A stretch of DNA of 33,526 bases from DATFYP01 sp035626235 (GCA_035626235.1 DASPOB010000010.1:1-33526), one strand, 5' to 3'; positions 7,356 through 16,789 are shown, numbered from the stretch's first letter. Notes: generated by a model not told the origin, from the sequence alone. Program-made: numbers and translations.

Positions 7356-8756
7356 TTGCCCCTGAGGCTCTTCAACAGCATGGGGAGGAGGCTGCAGGTC
7401 TTCACGCCCCTTCGGGAGGGGGAGGTGAGGATGTACACATGCGGCCCCACCGTCTGGAACTACGCGCATATCGGCAACTTCAGGACGTTCGTCTTCGAGG
7501 ACCTTCTTCGCAGGTACCTCAGGTTCAAGGGCTACAGGGTCACCCAGGTGATGAACATTACCGATGTGGAGGACAAGATCATCAAGGGGATGAAGAGGTT
7601 CGGGAAGAGCCGGAAGGAGCTGAGCGACTTCTTCGAGGCGGCGTTCAAGGAGGACTTGGCGGCCCTGGGGGTCGAGCCTGCCGACATCTACCCCAGGGCG
7701 ACGGAGCACATCGACGAAATGGTAACCCTGATCAACAGGCTGCTTGCAGGCGGCTACGCGTACAGGAGCGACGACGGCTCCTACTACTACGACATCTCCA
7801 AGTTTCCGAGGTACGGCGCGCTGTCTGGGATTCGCCCCGGGGAGCTCAAGGCGGGGGCCCGGGTGGCTCAGGACGAATACGAGAAGGACGAGGCGAGCGA
7901 CTTCGCCCTGTGGAAGGCGTGGGACCCGGATGACGGCGAGGTCTACTGGGAGACCGAGCTGGGCAAGGGTCGGCCCGGCTGGCACATAGAGTGCTCGGCC
8001 ATGTCGATGAAGTACTTGGGGGAGGAGTTCGACATTCACACCGGGGGGGTGGACAACAAGTTCCCCCACCACGAGAACGAGATAGCACAGTCGGAGGCAG
8101 CGACTGGGAAGAAGTTCGTCAGCTACTGGCTCCATTCCGCGCATCTGAGCGTCAGCGGGGCCGCCATGCACAAGTCCGTGGGGAACGAGGTGTACCTGAG
8201 GGACCTCCTGAAGGCAGGCTGGGACCCCAAGTGCATCCGCCTCTTCCTGGCCGCGGGGAGATACAGGGACCAGGCCGACCTCACCGACGAGAACCTGAAG
8301 CAGGCAACGGCGCAGTGCGAGCGGCTGCGGGACTTCGTGGGAAGGCTCAGGAGCGCCGAGGGTGCTCAGAATGCAGGAGCCGAACTGGCGGCGAAGCTCT
8401 TGGCAGGCTTCGAGGCCGCGATGGACGACGACCTCAATACTGCTGACGCCCTCGCGTCAGTCTTCGATATCGTCAAGAAGGGCAACACACTGATGGACTC
8501 AGGGCGACTGGGCGCCGAGGCCGCAGGGGCACTGCTCTCGGCCCTGAGGCGCATCGACGAGGTCCTGGGCATCATGACGTTCGAGGAGGATGTCCTCCCC
8601 GAGCGGACGGCGAAGCTCATTGCCGACCGTGAGGAGGCGCGGAGGAGGCGGGACTTCGCCGCCGCGGACAGGATCAGGGCGCAGTTGCTCGACGAGGGGA
8701 TAGTCGTCGAGGACTCGCCCAAGGGGACCGTCTGGAAGCGCAAGCGAGCTGGTTAA
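7356..8756 (+). CDS. cysS: Cysteinyl-tRNA synthetase
   Basis: Class I synthetase charging tRNA-Cys, 466 residues, the usual length. The catalytic domain shows the zinc ligand C29 in TCGPT, the HIGH-type motif H38-I-G-N, MNITDVEDKI, the WHIECSAMS segment carrying the second zinc Cys, and PHHENEIAQSEA with the zinc His residues. The second ATP loop, normally KMSKS, reads A270-M-H-K-S-V-G-N, so the first Lys and the first Ser are replaced while the second Lys is kept. The C-terminal part is the helical anticodon-stem domain. The start is TTG at 7356, preceded by AGGTGAAGG, and the protein begins MPLRLFNSM as expected. A T-rich ATTT block at 7316-7326 could serve as both the end of the preceding transcript and a TATA-like element. 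Confidence 0.95.
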   Translation: MPLRLFNSMGRRLQVFTPLREGEVRMYTCGPTVWNYAHIGNFRTFVFEDLLRRYLRFKGYRVTQVMNITDVEDKIIKGMKRFGKSRKELSDFFEAAFKEDLAALGVEPADIYPRATEHIDEMVTLINRLLAGGYAYRSDDGSYYYDISKFPRYGALSGIRPGELKAGARVAQDEYEKDEASDFALWKAWDPDDGEVYWETELGKGRPGWHIECSAMSMKYLGEEFDIHTGGVDNKFPHHENEIAQSEAATGKKFVSYWLHSAHLSVSGAAMHKSVGNEVYLRDLLKAGWDPKCIRLFLAAGRYRDQADLTDENLKQATAQCERLRDFVGRLRSAEGAQNAGAELAAKLLAGFEAAMDDDLNTADALASVFDIVKKGNTLMDSGRLGAEAAGALLSALRRIDEVLGIMTFEEDVLPERTAKLIADREEARRRRDFAAADRIRAQLLDEGIVVEDSPKGTVWKRKRAG

Positions 8757-8795
8757 ACCTAGGAATCCACAAGCTCAACTTCAGTAAATCCTCCC

Positions 8796-8804
8796 GATAT
8801 TATG
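8796..8804 (+). promoter_or_regulatory. TATA-like element for the glycosidase-like gene
   Basis: GATATTATG, 29-37 bases before the TTG start at 8833, consistent with a leaderless or nearly leaderless transcript. Confidence 0.45.
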
Positions 8805-8832
8805 CGGCGCGCTCGAGCCACAGGCGCAAGCC

Positions 8833-11139
8833 TTGGCCACCGAGTCCATACAATCGACCAGTCGGGGCTTCCGCTCTTCGAGCCTGAAGAGGCCCGCGGC
8901 CCTGATGCTGGGCGACAACAGGCTGCTCGTCGACGGTGACGGGTCGGTCTGCTCTCTGGAATCGCTATCTGGCGCGAGGGCACTCTTCGGGCGTAGCCAG
9001 GTCTACTTCTACAAGGTTCAGGCGGGCGTGGTGGTCCCTGCGCAGAGGGCCGGCTGGTCGGTCGAGCTCACTCCTGGCTCGGTTGCCCTGTCGGGCGTCC
9101 TCTTCGACTGCGTTGAGGTGGCTCAGCGGCTCTATCTAACGCCTGGTGCGTCAGGTTTCGTCAGGAGGGCAAGCGCTCGCAATCTCGGTAACTCACGAAT
9201 CGTTCTCCGGCTGGTCAGCGTCTCCGACCCGACCTCCGCCCACTTCAAGGGGAGCTCCTACCAGTGGGGCTCCTTCGGGATGGAGGCGTTCAACAGGGGG
9301 AGCCACATCGCCATGGACGAGACCTCTGACCCCCGTCAGGCCAGGGCCATCGGGGCCGCCCCCCCGCCGACCAAGTTCTACATGACCACGGACAGGGCGA
9401 AGGCCGCCGAGCTGGTGCGGGAAGGCGACCTGCCAGAGAAGACCGCCGGGATGTCGGGCCACGTGCTTGTCCTTTCGGTCCACGAGCTCGAGCTCGCCCC
9501 TTCCGAATCGAAGGAGGTACTCTACGCCTCCATCCACAGCCCCAACAAGACTGAGGGGGCCGTCTCCTCATTCGAGTCCCTGAAGCAGGCCGGGGAGCCT
9601 CCGTCGGCCGTGAAACCGTCAATCGCCTGTTCCTCGCCTGGAGTGTCCGAGGCCTTCGGCTGGGCAGTTGCTGCGGTCGCCGGAGCCCCTCTCGACGCCG
9701 ACCCCCTCGACAGGCTCGAAGCCATGCCGGGGCTGGACCGGGTGGACCCCCGGGCCGTCGATTCCATGATCCGGGGGTCGAAGGCCCTGGTCGGCAAGGG
9801 CGGGCTTATCCCGCATTCGAGGGACCCGACCAAGCCAGGAGTCCTGGAGACCTCGTTGCTGGTCTCGGCCGCCTGCCGCCACCTCGTCGTCTCGGGTGAC
9901 AGAAAGGCCGCGAGGCGGCCCTACGCGCTGCTCAGAAAGGCGGCGCAGGCCCTTCTTGCGCTTTCGAGGGACGGGGCCCTGCGGCTCGACCCAGGGTCCG
10001 CCCAGGGCTGGCGAAGGCACGTCAGGACCGGGTACCCTGCAGGGGAGGTCCCCGAAGTCTCCCTCGCGGCCAGCGCCGCCCTTCGCGACATCGGGCTCGT
10101 CTCGCAACTTCTTGGGAAGGGGGGGGACGCGGCTGCTTTCGCGGAAAGGTCTGAGCTGATCGCGGAGGGTGTCGCCAGGAGATTACGCGACCCGGACGGC
10201 TTCCTTTGCTCGGAAGTCGATTCGGCAGGCAGGCCGAGCCGCTGCGAAACTGTTGACATGGGAGTCGCGTGTTTCAGGAACTGCAGTCTCAGGTCCGCCG
10301 CGTCTTCGGCGGTGCACAGGCTGCTTGAAGACGACTTCCAGACCCAGTACGGCCCCAGGACCGTGCCTACCTCCGACAGAGCATGCTTCCACGGGACCTA
10401 CGGACAGGGCCAGCTCGGCGGGTACTGGACGAGGGCGGCGCTGGCGATGTCATGCCTGTCTTACGCCGTTGAACTGCCTGGGGTGGGCAGCCTTCTGCTG
10501 GAGAAGGTGTCGAAGCTTGTCACGGAAGATGCGCTGAAGCTCGGCGGGGTCCCGGGTGAGTTCCCGTACTGGGTGGACATCGAGGGAAGCGAGGTGCACG
10601 GTGAACGGAGCGACCCGGTCTCCGCGTCGAGGTTCATCCAGGCCGTCGTCGAGGGGGAGCTGGGGTTCGAAGTGCGCCGCGGTGTCCCTGCCTTCGACCC
10701 CCCCGTGCTTTCGACCGTCACGTGGGTATTGGCAAAGGACATACAGGTCGGGGCGCCCGCCTCAATCTTCGTGGGGAGGGCCGCGGGCAAGGTCACGGCC
10801 TTCGCTTCCTGTCGGCGGGGGGAACTCAAGGCGGGGGAGATGTTCGAGTCGTGCGAAGAGTTGAAACCGACCCCGCAGGGGACGCATGGGATCTCGTTCC
10901 ATGGGCCGGGACAGGTGGTCTGCGTGGGAAACTCCTCTTCCGCCCCGGTGAGGGCGCACATAGCGTTCGCTGGAAGGGCCGCAGGCTTCGCGAGGAGGCT
11001 GACCTCGCCGCTTGAAGAGTACGATCCAGAAGGAGGGGGCTGGAGCAAGATCGGAAGCATCCGCGTCGCTCCCCTGATGTCGTTCGATGCCCCTCTCGGG
11101 CCCGGGGAGTGGAGGGCCTACAGGGTTTCGAACGATTAA
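8833..11139 (+). CDS. Large six-hairpin glycosidase-like protein
   Basis: A 768-residue protein without a signal peptide or membrane helix. Its shape agrees with enzymes that have an N-terminal beta-sandwich (about residues 1-250, including VAQRLYLTPGASGFVRRAS, a segment typical of that domain), a central (alpha/alpha)6 toroid (about 270-600) and a C-terminal beta domain (about 630-768). The toroid contains GPRTVPTSDR and TYGQGQLGGYWTRAALA, which resemble the active-site region of glycogen-debranching, glucoamylase-like and GH94/GH63-type proteins. I cannot point to the catalytic acid and base with confidence, so substrate and mechanism are open. The start TTG 8833 is chosen from the promoter position. 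Its end overlaps the promoter of the MBL nuclease gene. A role in storage or cell-surface polysaccharide turnover is inference. Confidence 0.6.
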   Translation: MATESIQSTSRGFRSSSLKRPAALMLGDNRLLVDGDGSVCSLESLSGARALFGRSQVYFYKVQAGVVVPAQRAGWSVELTPGSVALSGVLFDCVEVAQRLYLTPGASGFVRRASARNLGNSRIVLRLVSVSDPTSAHFKGSSYQWGSFGMEAFNRGSHIAMDETSDPRQARAIGAAPPPTKFYMTTDRAKAAELVREGDLPEKTAGMSGHVLVLSVHELELAPSESKEVLYASIHSPNKTEGAVSSFESLKQAGEPPSAVKPSIACSSPGVSEAFGWAVAAVAGAPLDADPLDRLEAMPGLDRVDPRAVDSMIRGSKALVGKGGLIPHSRDPTKPGVLETSLLVSAACRHLVVSGDRKAARRPYALLRKAAQALLALSRDGALRLDPGSAQGWRRHVRTGYPAGEVPEVSLAASAALRDIGLVSQLLGKGGDAAAFAERSELIAEGVARRLRDPDGFLCSEVDSAGRPSRCETVDMGVACFRNCSLRSAASSAVHRLLEDDFQTQYGPRTVPTSDRACFHGTYGQGQLGGYWTRAALAMSCLSYAVELPGVGSLLLEKVSKLVTEDALKLGGVPGEFPYWVDIEGSEVHGERSDPVSASRFIQAVVEGELGFEVRRGVPAFDPPVLSTVTWVLAKDIQVGAPASIFVGRAAGKVTAFASCRRGELKAGEMFESCEELKPTPQGTHGISFHGPGQVVCVGNSSSAPVRAHIAFAGRAAGFARRLTSPLEEYDPEGGGWSKIGSIRVAPLMSFDAPLGPGEWRAYRVSND

Positions 11140-11143
11140 TTAC
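11134..11143 (+). promoter_or_regulatory. TATA-like element for the MBL nuclease gene
   Basis: GATTAATTAC overlaps the stop codon of the upstream gene and lies 25-34 bases before TTG 11168, supporting that start. Confidence 0.45.
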
Positions 11144-11167
11144 TCGCCCCCCGCAAAGCCGAACGAA

Positions 11168-12169
11168 TTGGCCGGGGCCAGGGTCACCTCGAACAGCGGC
11201 ATACAGGTTGACCTGGGGGGCAAGAGGTTCGCCCTCGACCCCAAGGGGCCCGCGAGGGCCGACTTCACATTCGTCTCCCACGCGCACATAGACCACATGC
11301 ACGCTCCCTCGAGGCAGGAAAGGATCATAGCATCGGCGGAGACTAGGGAGCTGGCCGCCGCGAGGGGCTACGACCTCGGAGAAACCATCGACAAGGCCGA
11401 AGGCGTTGAGCTTCTGGATTCCGGGCACATCCTGGGGTCGCGCGCCATAAGAATCGACGATGAAGTCTACTACACCGGGGACGCCTCGGGGAGGGAGAGG
11501 GCGTTCCTGGGAAGGTGCAAGACGAAGAATGCGCGGATACTGATCATGGAGACCACTTTCGGGGCCCCAGAGTACGTCTTCCCCCAAACAGCCAAGGTGG
11601 TGAAGGAGGCCAACAGGGTGATCGGGGAGGCGTACGACAGGGGGAGCCCAGTGGTGCTCATGGGGTATCAGCTCGGCAAGGCCCAGCTCCTGTCGTACTA
11701 CTTCTCCGCCTGGGAGCCTTTCCTTCTCCACAGCGGCGTGGCCCGGATGAACGAGACGTACGCCAGGCTTGGCGTCCGCCTCAGGACCGGGGCCGGCTTT
11801 GACCTCCAGAAGGAGCTCGACGACCTCCCGCAGGGTCCCTGGGTCATGATCTCCCCGATGTCGGGCGGGAGAAGCAGGGTGATGGCGCACCTGAAGAAGA
11901 AGTACGGTGCTATCCTCGTCGCGTTCAGCGGTTGGGCTGCGAGCGCGGGGTACGGCCGGTTCCTGGGAGTCGACTACGCCTTCCCGCTGAGCGACCACTG
12001 CGACTACCCGGAGCTGATGAAGCTGGTTCAGGAGGTCTCCCCGGAGGTCGTCTACACGACGCACGGCTTCGCCGCAGAATTCGCACGGGACCTGAGGAGG
12101 GTGGGGTTCTCGGCGAGGACCATCTCTCCCTACCAGAGCTCGCTCTTCGACTACACGAAGCCGGACTAG
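11168..12169 (+). CDS. MBL-fold nuclease of the mRNA 3'-end processing factor / exonuclease type
   Basis: A 333-residue metallo-beta-lactamase fold protein related to the beta-CASP/Ysh1-like and ligase-associated exonuclease families. The metal-binding motif SHAHIDHMHA lies near residues 38-47, followed by DSGHILGSRA and YYTGDAS carrying the further His and Asp ligands, and PLSDHCDY near the C-terminus. METTFG and the SGGRSRVMAHLKKK segment also fit this family, which acts on RNA or DNA ends. TTG 11168 fits the upstream TATA element and gives a normal N-terminus (GIQVDLGGKRFALDPKGP); the frame stays open further upstream inside the previous gene. The last four bases overlap the end of the convergent GtrA gene. 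Which nucleic acid it cuts cannot be decided from sequence. Confidence 0.82.
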   Translation: MAGARVTSNSGIQVDLGGKRFALDPKGPARADFTFVSHAHIDHMHAPSRQERIIASAETRELAAARGYDLGETIDKAEGVELLDSGHILGSRAIRIDDEVYYTGDASGRERAFLGRCKTKNARILIMETTFGAPEYVFPQTAKVVKEANRVIGEAYDRGSPVVLMGYQLGKAQLLSYYFSAWEPFLLHSGVARMNETYARLGVRLRTGAGFDLQKELDDLPQGPWVMISPMSGGRSRVMAHLKKKYGAILVAFSGWAASAGYGRFLGVDYAFPLSDHCDYPELMKLVQEVSPEVVYTTHGFAAEFARDLRRVGFSARTISPYQSSLFDYTKPD

Positions 12170-12606
12170 CGCTGGCTGACGCCGACGGGTGGGACGGGGG
12201 CGCCGTGGCGCTTCCAGATCAACAGACGAGAGATGGTGTACGCGAAGAGAAAGCCGACCGCCACGGCGAACACGTACGCTATCGAATAGAATATCACTGC
12301 GGAGAAGACCAGGGTGAGGACGTACTGAATGACGTTTGCGGTCGACGCGTTCAGGAAGTACTTGTAGAAGCGCTCGTAGGACAGGGCCGGGGTGCGGAAC
12401 ACTACCTCGGACTTCCAGGTGTAGTCCGTGAAGCTGGACGTGACCACGGCCACGTAGGTCGAAAACAGGAGGGGGAGGTGCATGGAGTGGGTAAGCACAT
12501 AGAGCCATCCGGCTATCATCACGGCGTTCACGGCTCCAGTGGCCGCGTACAGGATGCCGAACCTGTTGACGAAGAAGGCGATGACGCCCTTGACCTTCGC
12601 CAGCAC
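12166..12606 (-). CDS. GtrA-like four-helix membrane protein
   Basis: A 146-residue protein with four membrane helices (about residues 17-35, 45-60, 85-105 and 110-130) and the conserved basic ending SRLLIWKRHG. This is the pattern of the GtrA/DPMS family, small membrane proteins that help move polyprenyl-linked sugars or take part in cell-surface glycan synthesis. The start is GTG at 12606; an in-frame TGA four codons upstream rules out a longer form. A possible TATA element (ACATATAGCG, around 12673-12682 on the minus strand) would leave a leader of roughly 45 bases. No glycosyltransferase gene is adjacent, so the sugar is unknown. Confidence 0.8.
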   Translation of the reverse strand: MLAKVKGVIAFFVNRFGILYAATGAVNAVMIAGWLYVLTHSMHLPLLFSTYVAVVTSSFTDYTWKSEVVFRTPALSYERFYKYFLNASTANVIQYVLTLVFSAVIFYSIAYVFAVAVGFLFAYTISRLLIWKRHGAPVPPVGVSQR

Positions 12607-12734
12607 CCGCTCAGTTCACTCCAATCTTCCGCCGATTGCGGCGCAAGTCCTGAGGGGGGTGGGCTCGATTGCCGCTATATGTGCACGACGATTCCCGGCA
12701 ACCGCAGGCGGCACCCTGGCCGCAGCCCTGTGAG

Positions 12735-15700
12735 CTAGTGGACGTCCAGATAAACGGGCCTTCCGTCCAGGTCGTCCTCGAACCAGTCCCGTGCTTCCGC
12801 CTTTTCTGCCGAGACGCTCACGCTCTTTACCCTGACGAGGAAGGCAAGGTTCTTCTTCATCGCTTCGAGCTGGGCCACCTCCTCGGGCTCGAGCCCTGCC
12901 ACCGCCGCGCTGGCCAGCACCGCCGTCGGGACGAATCCACGGCTCTTCCGAAGGGCCTGGAGCCTCCTGGCGACGTCGCGAAGGAGCCCCTCCGCCACGA
13001 GCTTCTCGTCCCTCTTGCGGTCGAGGGCGGCGAAGACCCCCCCTTTTTCGACGGCGACCGTTCCCTCCTCGGGCACGATTTCGAGCTCGAAAGCCCCCAC
13101 GGGGACTTCGACCCTTCCCGACTTGGTGGTGACCTTCACCGTGTTGCCTGAAGTGTACGCCTTCACCGCTTCGGCTCCTTCGAGCGGGACGGTCGCTTCA
13201 AGCACATCCCTGGTGGCCTCCTTGAACTGGGCGCCTATTCGGGCGGCATTGGGCGCCAGCCTGACCTTGGCGGGGAAGCCCGACACGGAGGATGTGAGCA
13301 CCACCTTCTTGGCGTTGCACAGGGACTCGATGGTGCCCAAGGCTTTCTTCGCAATGCGGAGGTCGGCCTCGGGGGCCAGGACAGTAAGGGTCTTCAGGGG
13401 CCACCTCCTCTTCAGTCCTGCCCGGACGCGGGCGGAGTTGCAGGCCCCTTCGACCTTCAACGCGAAATCAACGACCCTTTCGGCGTCGGCGACCCCGGCA
13501 ACCGTCTTCTCCTTGGCGACGCCCGTGGCCAGCAAGGGAGCCTTCCACTTGCCGCGGGCGAAAGCCTCCTGGAAGAGGTACTCGGTGACGAAGGGGGAAA
13601 TCGGATGTGACAGCAGGTCGACCTCGCGCAGCGCGTGCCCGAGCACGGCATACACGGCCAGCCTCCTGTTCCTTCCTTTCGGGTCGTCCCTCCACAGCTC
13701 CGTTCTGACGAGCCGTATGTAGGTCTGGCTCAGATGGGAAATCGTCAGATCCTCTATTGCCTTGCATGCCTCGTTGTACCTCCCCCCTTCGCAGGAGGCG
13801 GAGACGGACGCCGAGGACGACGCCAGTTTCGCGACCAGCCACCGGTCGACCGTGTCGAGGAGTCCCAGCCGACTGGCCCACTCGAGAGTGTGCCTCGCGG
13901 GGTCGTATCCGTCCATGGCACCGTTCTGCAGGAGGTAGAGGTGCAGGTGGTAGAGGGTGTTGAGGACCTGGAAAGGCCTCGAGCTCATCTCCTTGAGGTC
14001 GAGGCTGATGGAGTCGACGGGGGAGCTCTTCCCGAGTAGGTAGAGCCTCGTCAGGTCGACGGAGTTGTGCCTGAGGACTTCCAGCCCCCACACAACGTTC
14101 CCGAGGCTCTTGCTCATCTTCCTCCCCTCCTCGTCGAGCACGAATCCCTGGAAGAGGAACGACTTGTAAGGCGCCACCGGCTTTCCCGTCATGATGACGT
14201 TGAGCACCAGGAGGTTGTATGCCCACCCCCTGGTCTGGTCCATGGCCTCGGTGAGGAACTCCACGGGGACCAGGGTCTTGAACTCCCCGTCGGTGAACGA
14301 CGCGTAGGGCGCTGCCCCGCTGTTGTGCCACGTGTCCAGGACGAAGAGCTCCCTGTGCGCCCTAGACCCGCACTTGGGGCACTTCAGGACGACCCTGTCT
14401 ATCCACGGCCTGTGCAGCTCGAAGTTGGGGCCGTCGGGGAGCTCGACCGCCCGCTTCACTATGGCAGCGCGCGAGAACGCGGGGAACTTCTCTCCGCACT
14501 CCGTGCATACCCAAACCGGAAGCGGCGCCCCCCAGAACCTCTCCCTCGAAATGCACCACGGCCTCGAGTCCCTGACGAACTGAAGGAACCTGTTCCGCGG
14601 GGCCTCGTAGAAGTACTCGACTCCCTCGGCGGCCTTGACCAGGTCCTCCTTGATCTTGTCAAGCCAGTAGAAGTACTCCCTTCTGGCGACCCAAACGAGC
14701 CTGTGGCCAGACCTCCAGCAGGTCGGGTATTCGTGGCTGATCTTCCCCTCGTAGATGAACGCTCCCCTTGCCCTGAGGAGCGTAGACACGAGCGCGTCGG
14801 CGTCCCTGGCGAAGGTCCCCGAGAACCTCCCGGCCTCGTCGGTGAACCTTACTTCGTCGTCGAACGGCGAGAACACGGGAAGCTTCCTGTCCTGGGCCAC
14901 CCGGAAGTCGTCTTCTCCGTTGGCCGGTGCCAGGTGCACTATGCCGGTCCCAGTGGTCGTGTCCACGAAGTCCTCTGCCACGACCCTGTGGATCTTTCCT
15001 TCGGCCGAGAGCTTGTCCAAACCTGGTATGATTTCTATCAGAGGATGCGCGTACCTGATGCCTTCCAGGTCCTTCCCCTTGACCCTCTTTATGACCCTCC
15101 CCGCCTGAACGCCGGTCTCCCTCTCGAACGAGTCGATCGTCTCCGCGCCCAGCACCCACGTCTCGGCTCCGACTCTGACGTAGACGTACTCCGCGTCGGG
15201 CTTGACCCCGACCAGCTCGTCGGTCACGACCGTGAACGGCATCGTCGTCCAGATTGCCAGGTAGGCGCCGTCCTCTGCCCTGACCTTGTAGAATAGGCTC
15301 GGGTCCTCGAGCGTCTCGTACTCAGACGCCGCTTCCGCGTGGCTGAGCGATGTCATGCACCCGGGGCAATAGGGAACGACGTAGTACCCCTCTCCTAGCA
15401 GCCCCCTCTTCCAGGCCGTCTCCATGTACTTCCACTCGCGCTCGATGTACTTGTCAGTGAAGGTGCGGTAGGCCTTCCCGTGGTCCAAGGAGAGCCCCAG
15501 CAGCCTGTCCGCTTCCAGCCAGGACCTCTCGTACTTCGCTACCAGCTCCTTGCATGCCTTCACAAGCTTGTCTTCCCCCATGGTGGTGATCGCCTCCCAT
15601 TTGTTGCCGGACACGCCGAGCTCCTTCTCCGCCTGAAGCTCTACCGGCAGCCCCTGGGTGTCCCACCCGGCCCTGAACCTGATTCGTTTACCCCTCAGCG

Positions 15701-15947
15701 TCCAGTACCTGTACCAGGCATCCTTCATCATGCGACCCCTCACGTGCCCGACGTGGGGTTCGTTGTTCAGCGTCGGCGGGCCTTCGACGTATCCCACCAG
15801 CCTCCTTTTGGAAAGGACCTTTTCGACCGCTGACTCAGCCGCGGCTGATTGGAGAAAAGCCCTCGACCTTGACTCTATTTCCTTCCAGTCATACTTGGCG
15901 TTGAGAGTGGCTCCCGGGCTAGCTCGTTTCCTCGATTTTGTAACCAC
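12735..15947 (-). CDS. ileS: Isoleucyl-tRNA synthetase, archaeal/eukaryotic type
   Basis: Class I synthetase charging tRNA-Ile, 1070 residues, the length of the archaeal/eukaryotic form. Motifs in order: H65-V-G-H ATP motif in PPTLNNEPHVGH, GWDTQGLPVE that binds the amino acid, the CP1 editing domain (about residues 195-410, with WTTMPFTVVTDE), CISRERFWGAPLPVW, a zinc-binding CTEC...CPKC insertion, the LDTWHNSGAAPY segment, and K610-M-S-K-S. The helical anticodon domain follows, and the last about 250 residues are the extra C-terminal domain typical of this type. GTG 15947 is used as start because a TATA-like element lies 32-41 bases upstream. A monocistronic unit, to judge from its own promoter and the opposing neighbours. 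Confidence 0.96.
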   Translation of the reverse strand: MVTKSRKRASPGATLNAKYDWKEIESRSRAFLQSAAAESAVEKVLSKRRLVGYVEGPPTLNNEPHVGHVRGRMMKDAWYRYWTLRGKRIRFRAGWDTQGLPVELQAEKELGVSGNKWEAITTMGEDKLVKACKELVAKYERSWLEADRLLGLSLDHGKAYRTFTDKYIEREWKYMETAWKRGLLGEGYYVVPYCPGCMTSLSHAEAASEYETLEDPSLFYKVRAEDGAYLAIWTTMPFTVVTDELVGVKPDAEYVYVRVGAETWVLGAETIDSFERETGVQAGRVIKRVKGKDLEGIRYAHPLIEIIPGLDKLSAEGKIHRVVAEDFVDTTTGTGIVHLAPANGEDDFRVAQDRKLPVFSPFDDEVRFTDEAGRFSGTFARDADALVSTLLRARGAFIYEGKISHEYPTCWRSGHRLVWVARREYFYWLDKIKEDLVKAAEGVEYFYEAPRNRFLQFVRDSRPWCISRERFWGAPLPVWVCTECGEKFPAFSRAAIVKRAVELPDGPNFELHRPWIDRVVLKCPKCGSRAHRELFVLDTWHNSGAAPYASFTDGEFKTLVPVEFLTEAMDQTRGWAYNLLVLNVIMTGKPVAPYKSFLFQGFVLDEEGRKMSKSLGNVVWGLEVLRHNSVDLTRLYLLGKSSPVDSISLDLKEMSSRPFQVLNTLYHLHLYLLQNGAMDGYDPARHTLEWASRLGLLDTVDRWLVAKLASSSASVSASCEGGRYNEACKAIEDLTISHLSQTYIRLVRTELWRDDPKGRNRRLAVYAVLGHALREVDLLSHPISPFVTEYLFQEAFARGKWKAPLLATGVAKEKTVAGVADAERVVDFALKVEGACNSARVRAGLKRRWPLKTLTVLAPEADLRIAKKALGTIESLCNAKKVVLTSSVSGFPAKVRLAPNAARIGAQFKEATRDVLEATVPLEGAEAVKAYTSGNTVKVTTKSGRVEVPVGAFELEIVPEEGTVAVEKGGVFAALDRKRDEKLVAEGLLRDVARRLQALRKSRGFVPTAVLASAAVAGLEPEEVAQLEAMKKNLAFLVRVKSVSVSAEKAEARDWFEDDLDGRPVYLDVH

Positions 15948-15978
15948 TCAACGCACCCTGCCTGTAGCTCGCGCTCGT

Positions 15979-15988
15979 ATTTAACCAG
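15979..15988 (-). promoter_or_regulatory. TATA-like element for ileS
   Basis: GGTTAAATAC on the minus strand, 32-41 bases before the GTG start at 15947. Confidence 0.5.
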
Positions 15989-16021
15989 TATTAGGATTCT
16001 CCGACCAGGAGCCGCGAGTCT

Positions 16022-16789
16022 TCACAGCCCGACCAGCAGCCTGTCAGCCAGCTGGCGGGGGAGCCCTGCGTCAATTATCTTCCTTGCTGCCCTCCTCACG
16101 TCGTATTCGGCCCTCCTCAGGTCCAGCGAGGAGCTGCCGCCGTCGACCGTCACCATCGCGTAGGCCGCCCGCGGGTCCCCGTCCCTCGGCTGGCCCACCG
16201 ACCCGGGGTTGAACACGCGCCCGCGTTCGCCCCCCCACGAGTAGGGGACGTGGGTGTGTCCGAGGGCGACCAACGCGGACCCCGTCTTCGCCAGGTAGTG
16301 TTGGAAGAGGTCTCCGTGAGTCCGGGGGTCGACGTACTCCCTGAGCTGGTCATCAGGGCTTCCGTGGGCCATGTACGCCTTGACCCCTTCGAGGTCCTCC
16401 CTGAGCTGCATAGGGAGGCGGCTGAGGTATGCGACGTTTTCCTCGGTCAGGTTTGCGCGTGTCCAGAGCACCGCCATCGCAGCCCTGACGTTGAACCACC
16501 CCGTGTCTCCCGTAACCGCGGCGTTGTCGTGATTGCCCATCACCGCCTTGGCCCCCCTGTCCTTCAGTAGCTCAAGGACCTCGTTGGGGCTTGCGCCGTA
16601 GCCAACCAGGTCTCCCAGGCAGTAGACCTCCTCCTCCCCCGCCGCCCCCAAGACAGCCTGCAGAGCCTGAAGGTTGGAGTGGATGTCGGAGACGACGACA
16701 AACCGCCGCACGCCTTCTCCCTCCGCAAGGCGCCTGTAATACGCCAATGGGTCGGTTCGGGGCGGGGACTCCGGCGGAAGCCGTCGCAT
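16022..16789 (-). CDS. Calcineurin-like metallophosphoesterase
   Basis: A two-metal phosphoesterase of the YfcE/MJ0936-like group. The motifs are all present: SDIHSNLQAL, GDLVGYGASPN, GNHD, a single His in MAHGSPDD, and GHTHVPY. Members cleave phosphodiesters or nucleotide phosphates; the substrate here is unknown. The start is uncertain. ATG 16789 (MRRLPPESPP) gives 255 residues. A GTG at 16711 with a GGAG just upstream would begin right at the fold. A longer frame is open to TTG 16918, close behind a TATA-like TTAAGTAA at about 16957-16966. The extension is basic and looks unlike a folded domain. It is the only gene on this transcript and diverges from the CdvB paralogue. Confidence 0.85.
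   Translation of the reverse strand: MRRLPPESPPRTDPLAYYRRLAEGEGVRRFVVVSDIHSNLQALQAVLGAAGEEEVYCLGDLVGYGASPNEVLELLKDRGAKAVMGNHDNAAVTGDTGWFNVRAAMAVLWTRANLTEENVAYLSRLPMQLREDLEGVKAYMAHGSPDDQLREYVDPRTHGDLFQHYLAKTGSALVALGHTHVPYSWGGERGRVFNPGSVGQPRDGDPRAAYAMVTVDGGSSSLDLRRAEYDVRRAARKIIDAGLPRQLADRLLVGL

Noticed and set aside
10826..12508. Minus-strand open frame of 560 codons
   Set aside because: It runs opposite the glycosidase-like and MBL nuclease genes, whose motifs are clear; its composition (many Arg, Pro and Gly) is that of an antisense frame.
14067..15296. Plus-strand open frame of 409 codons opposite ileS
   Set aside because: Shadow of ileS, which carries every expected synthetase motif on the other strand.
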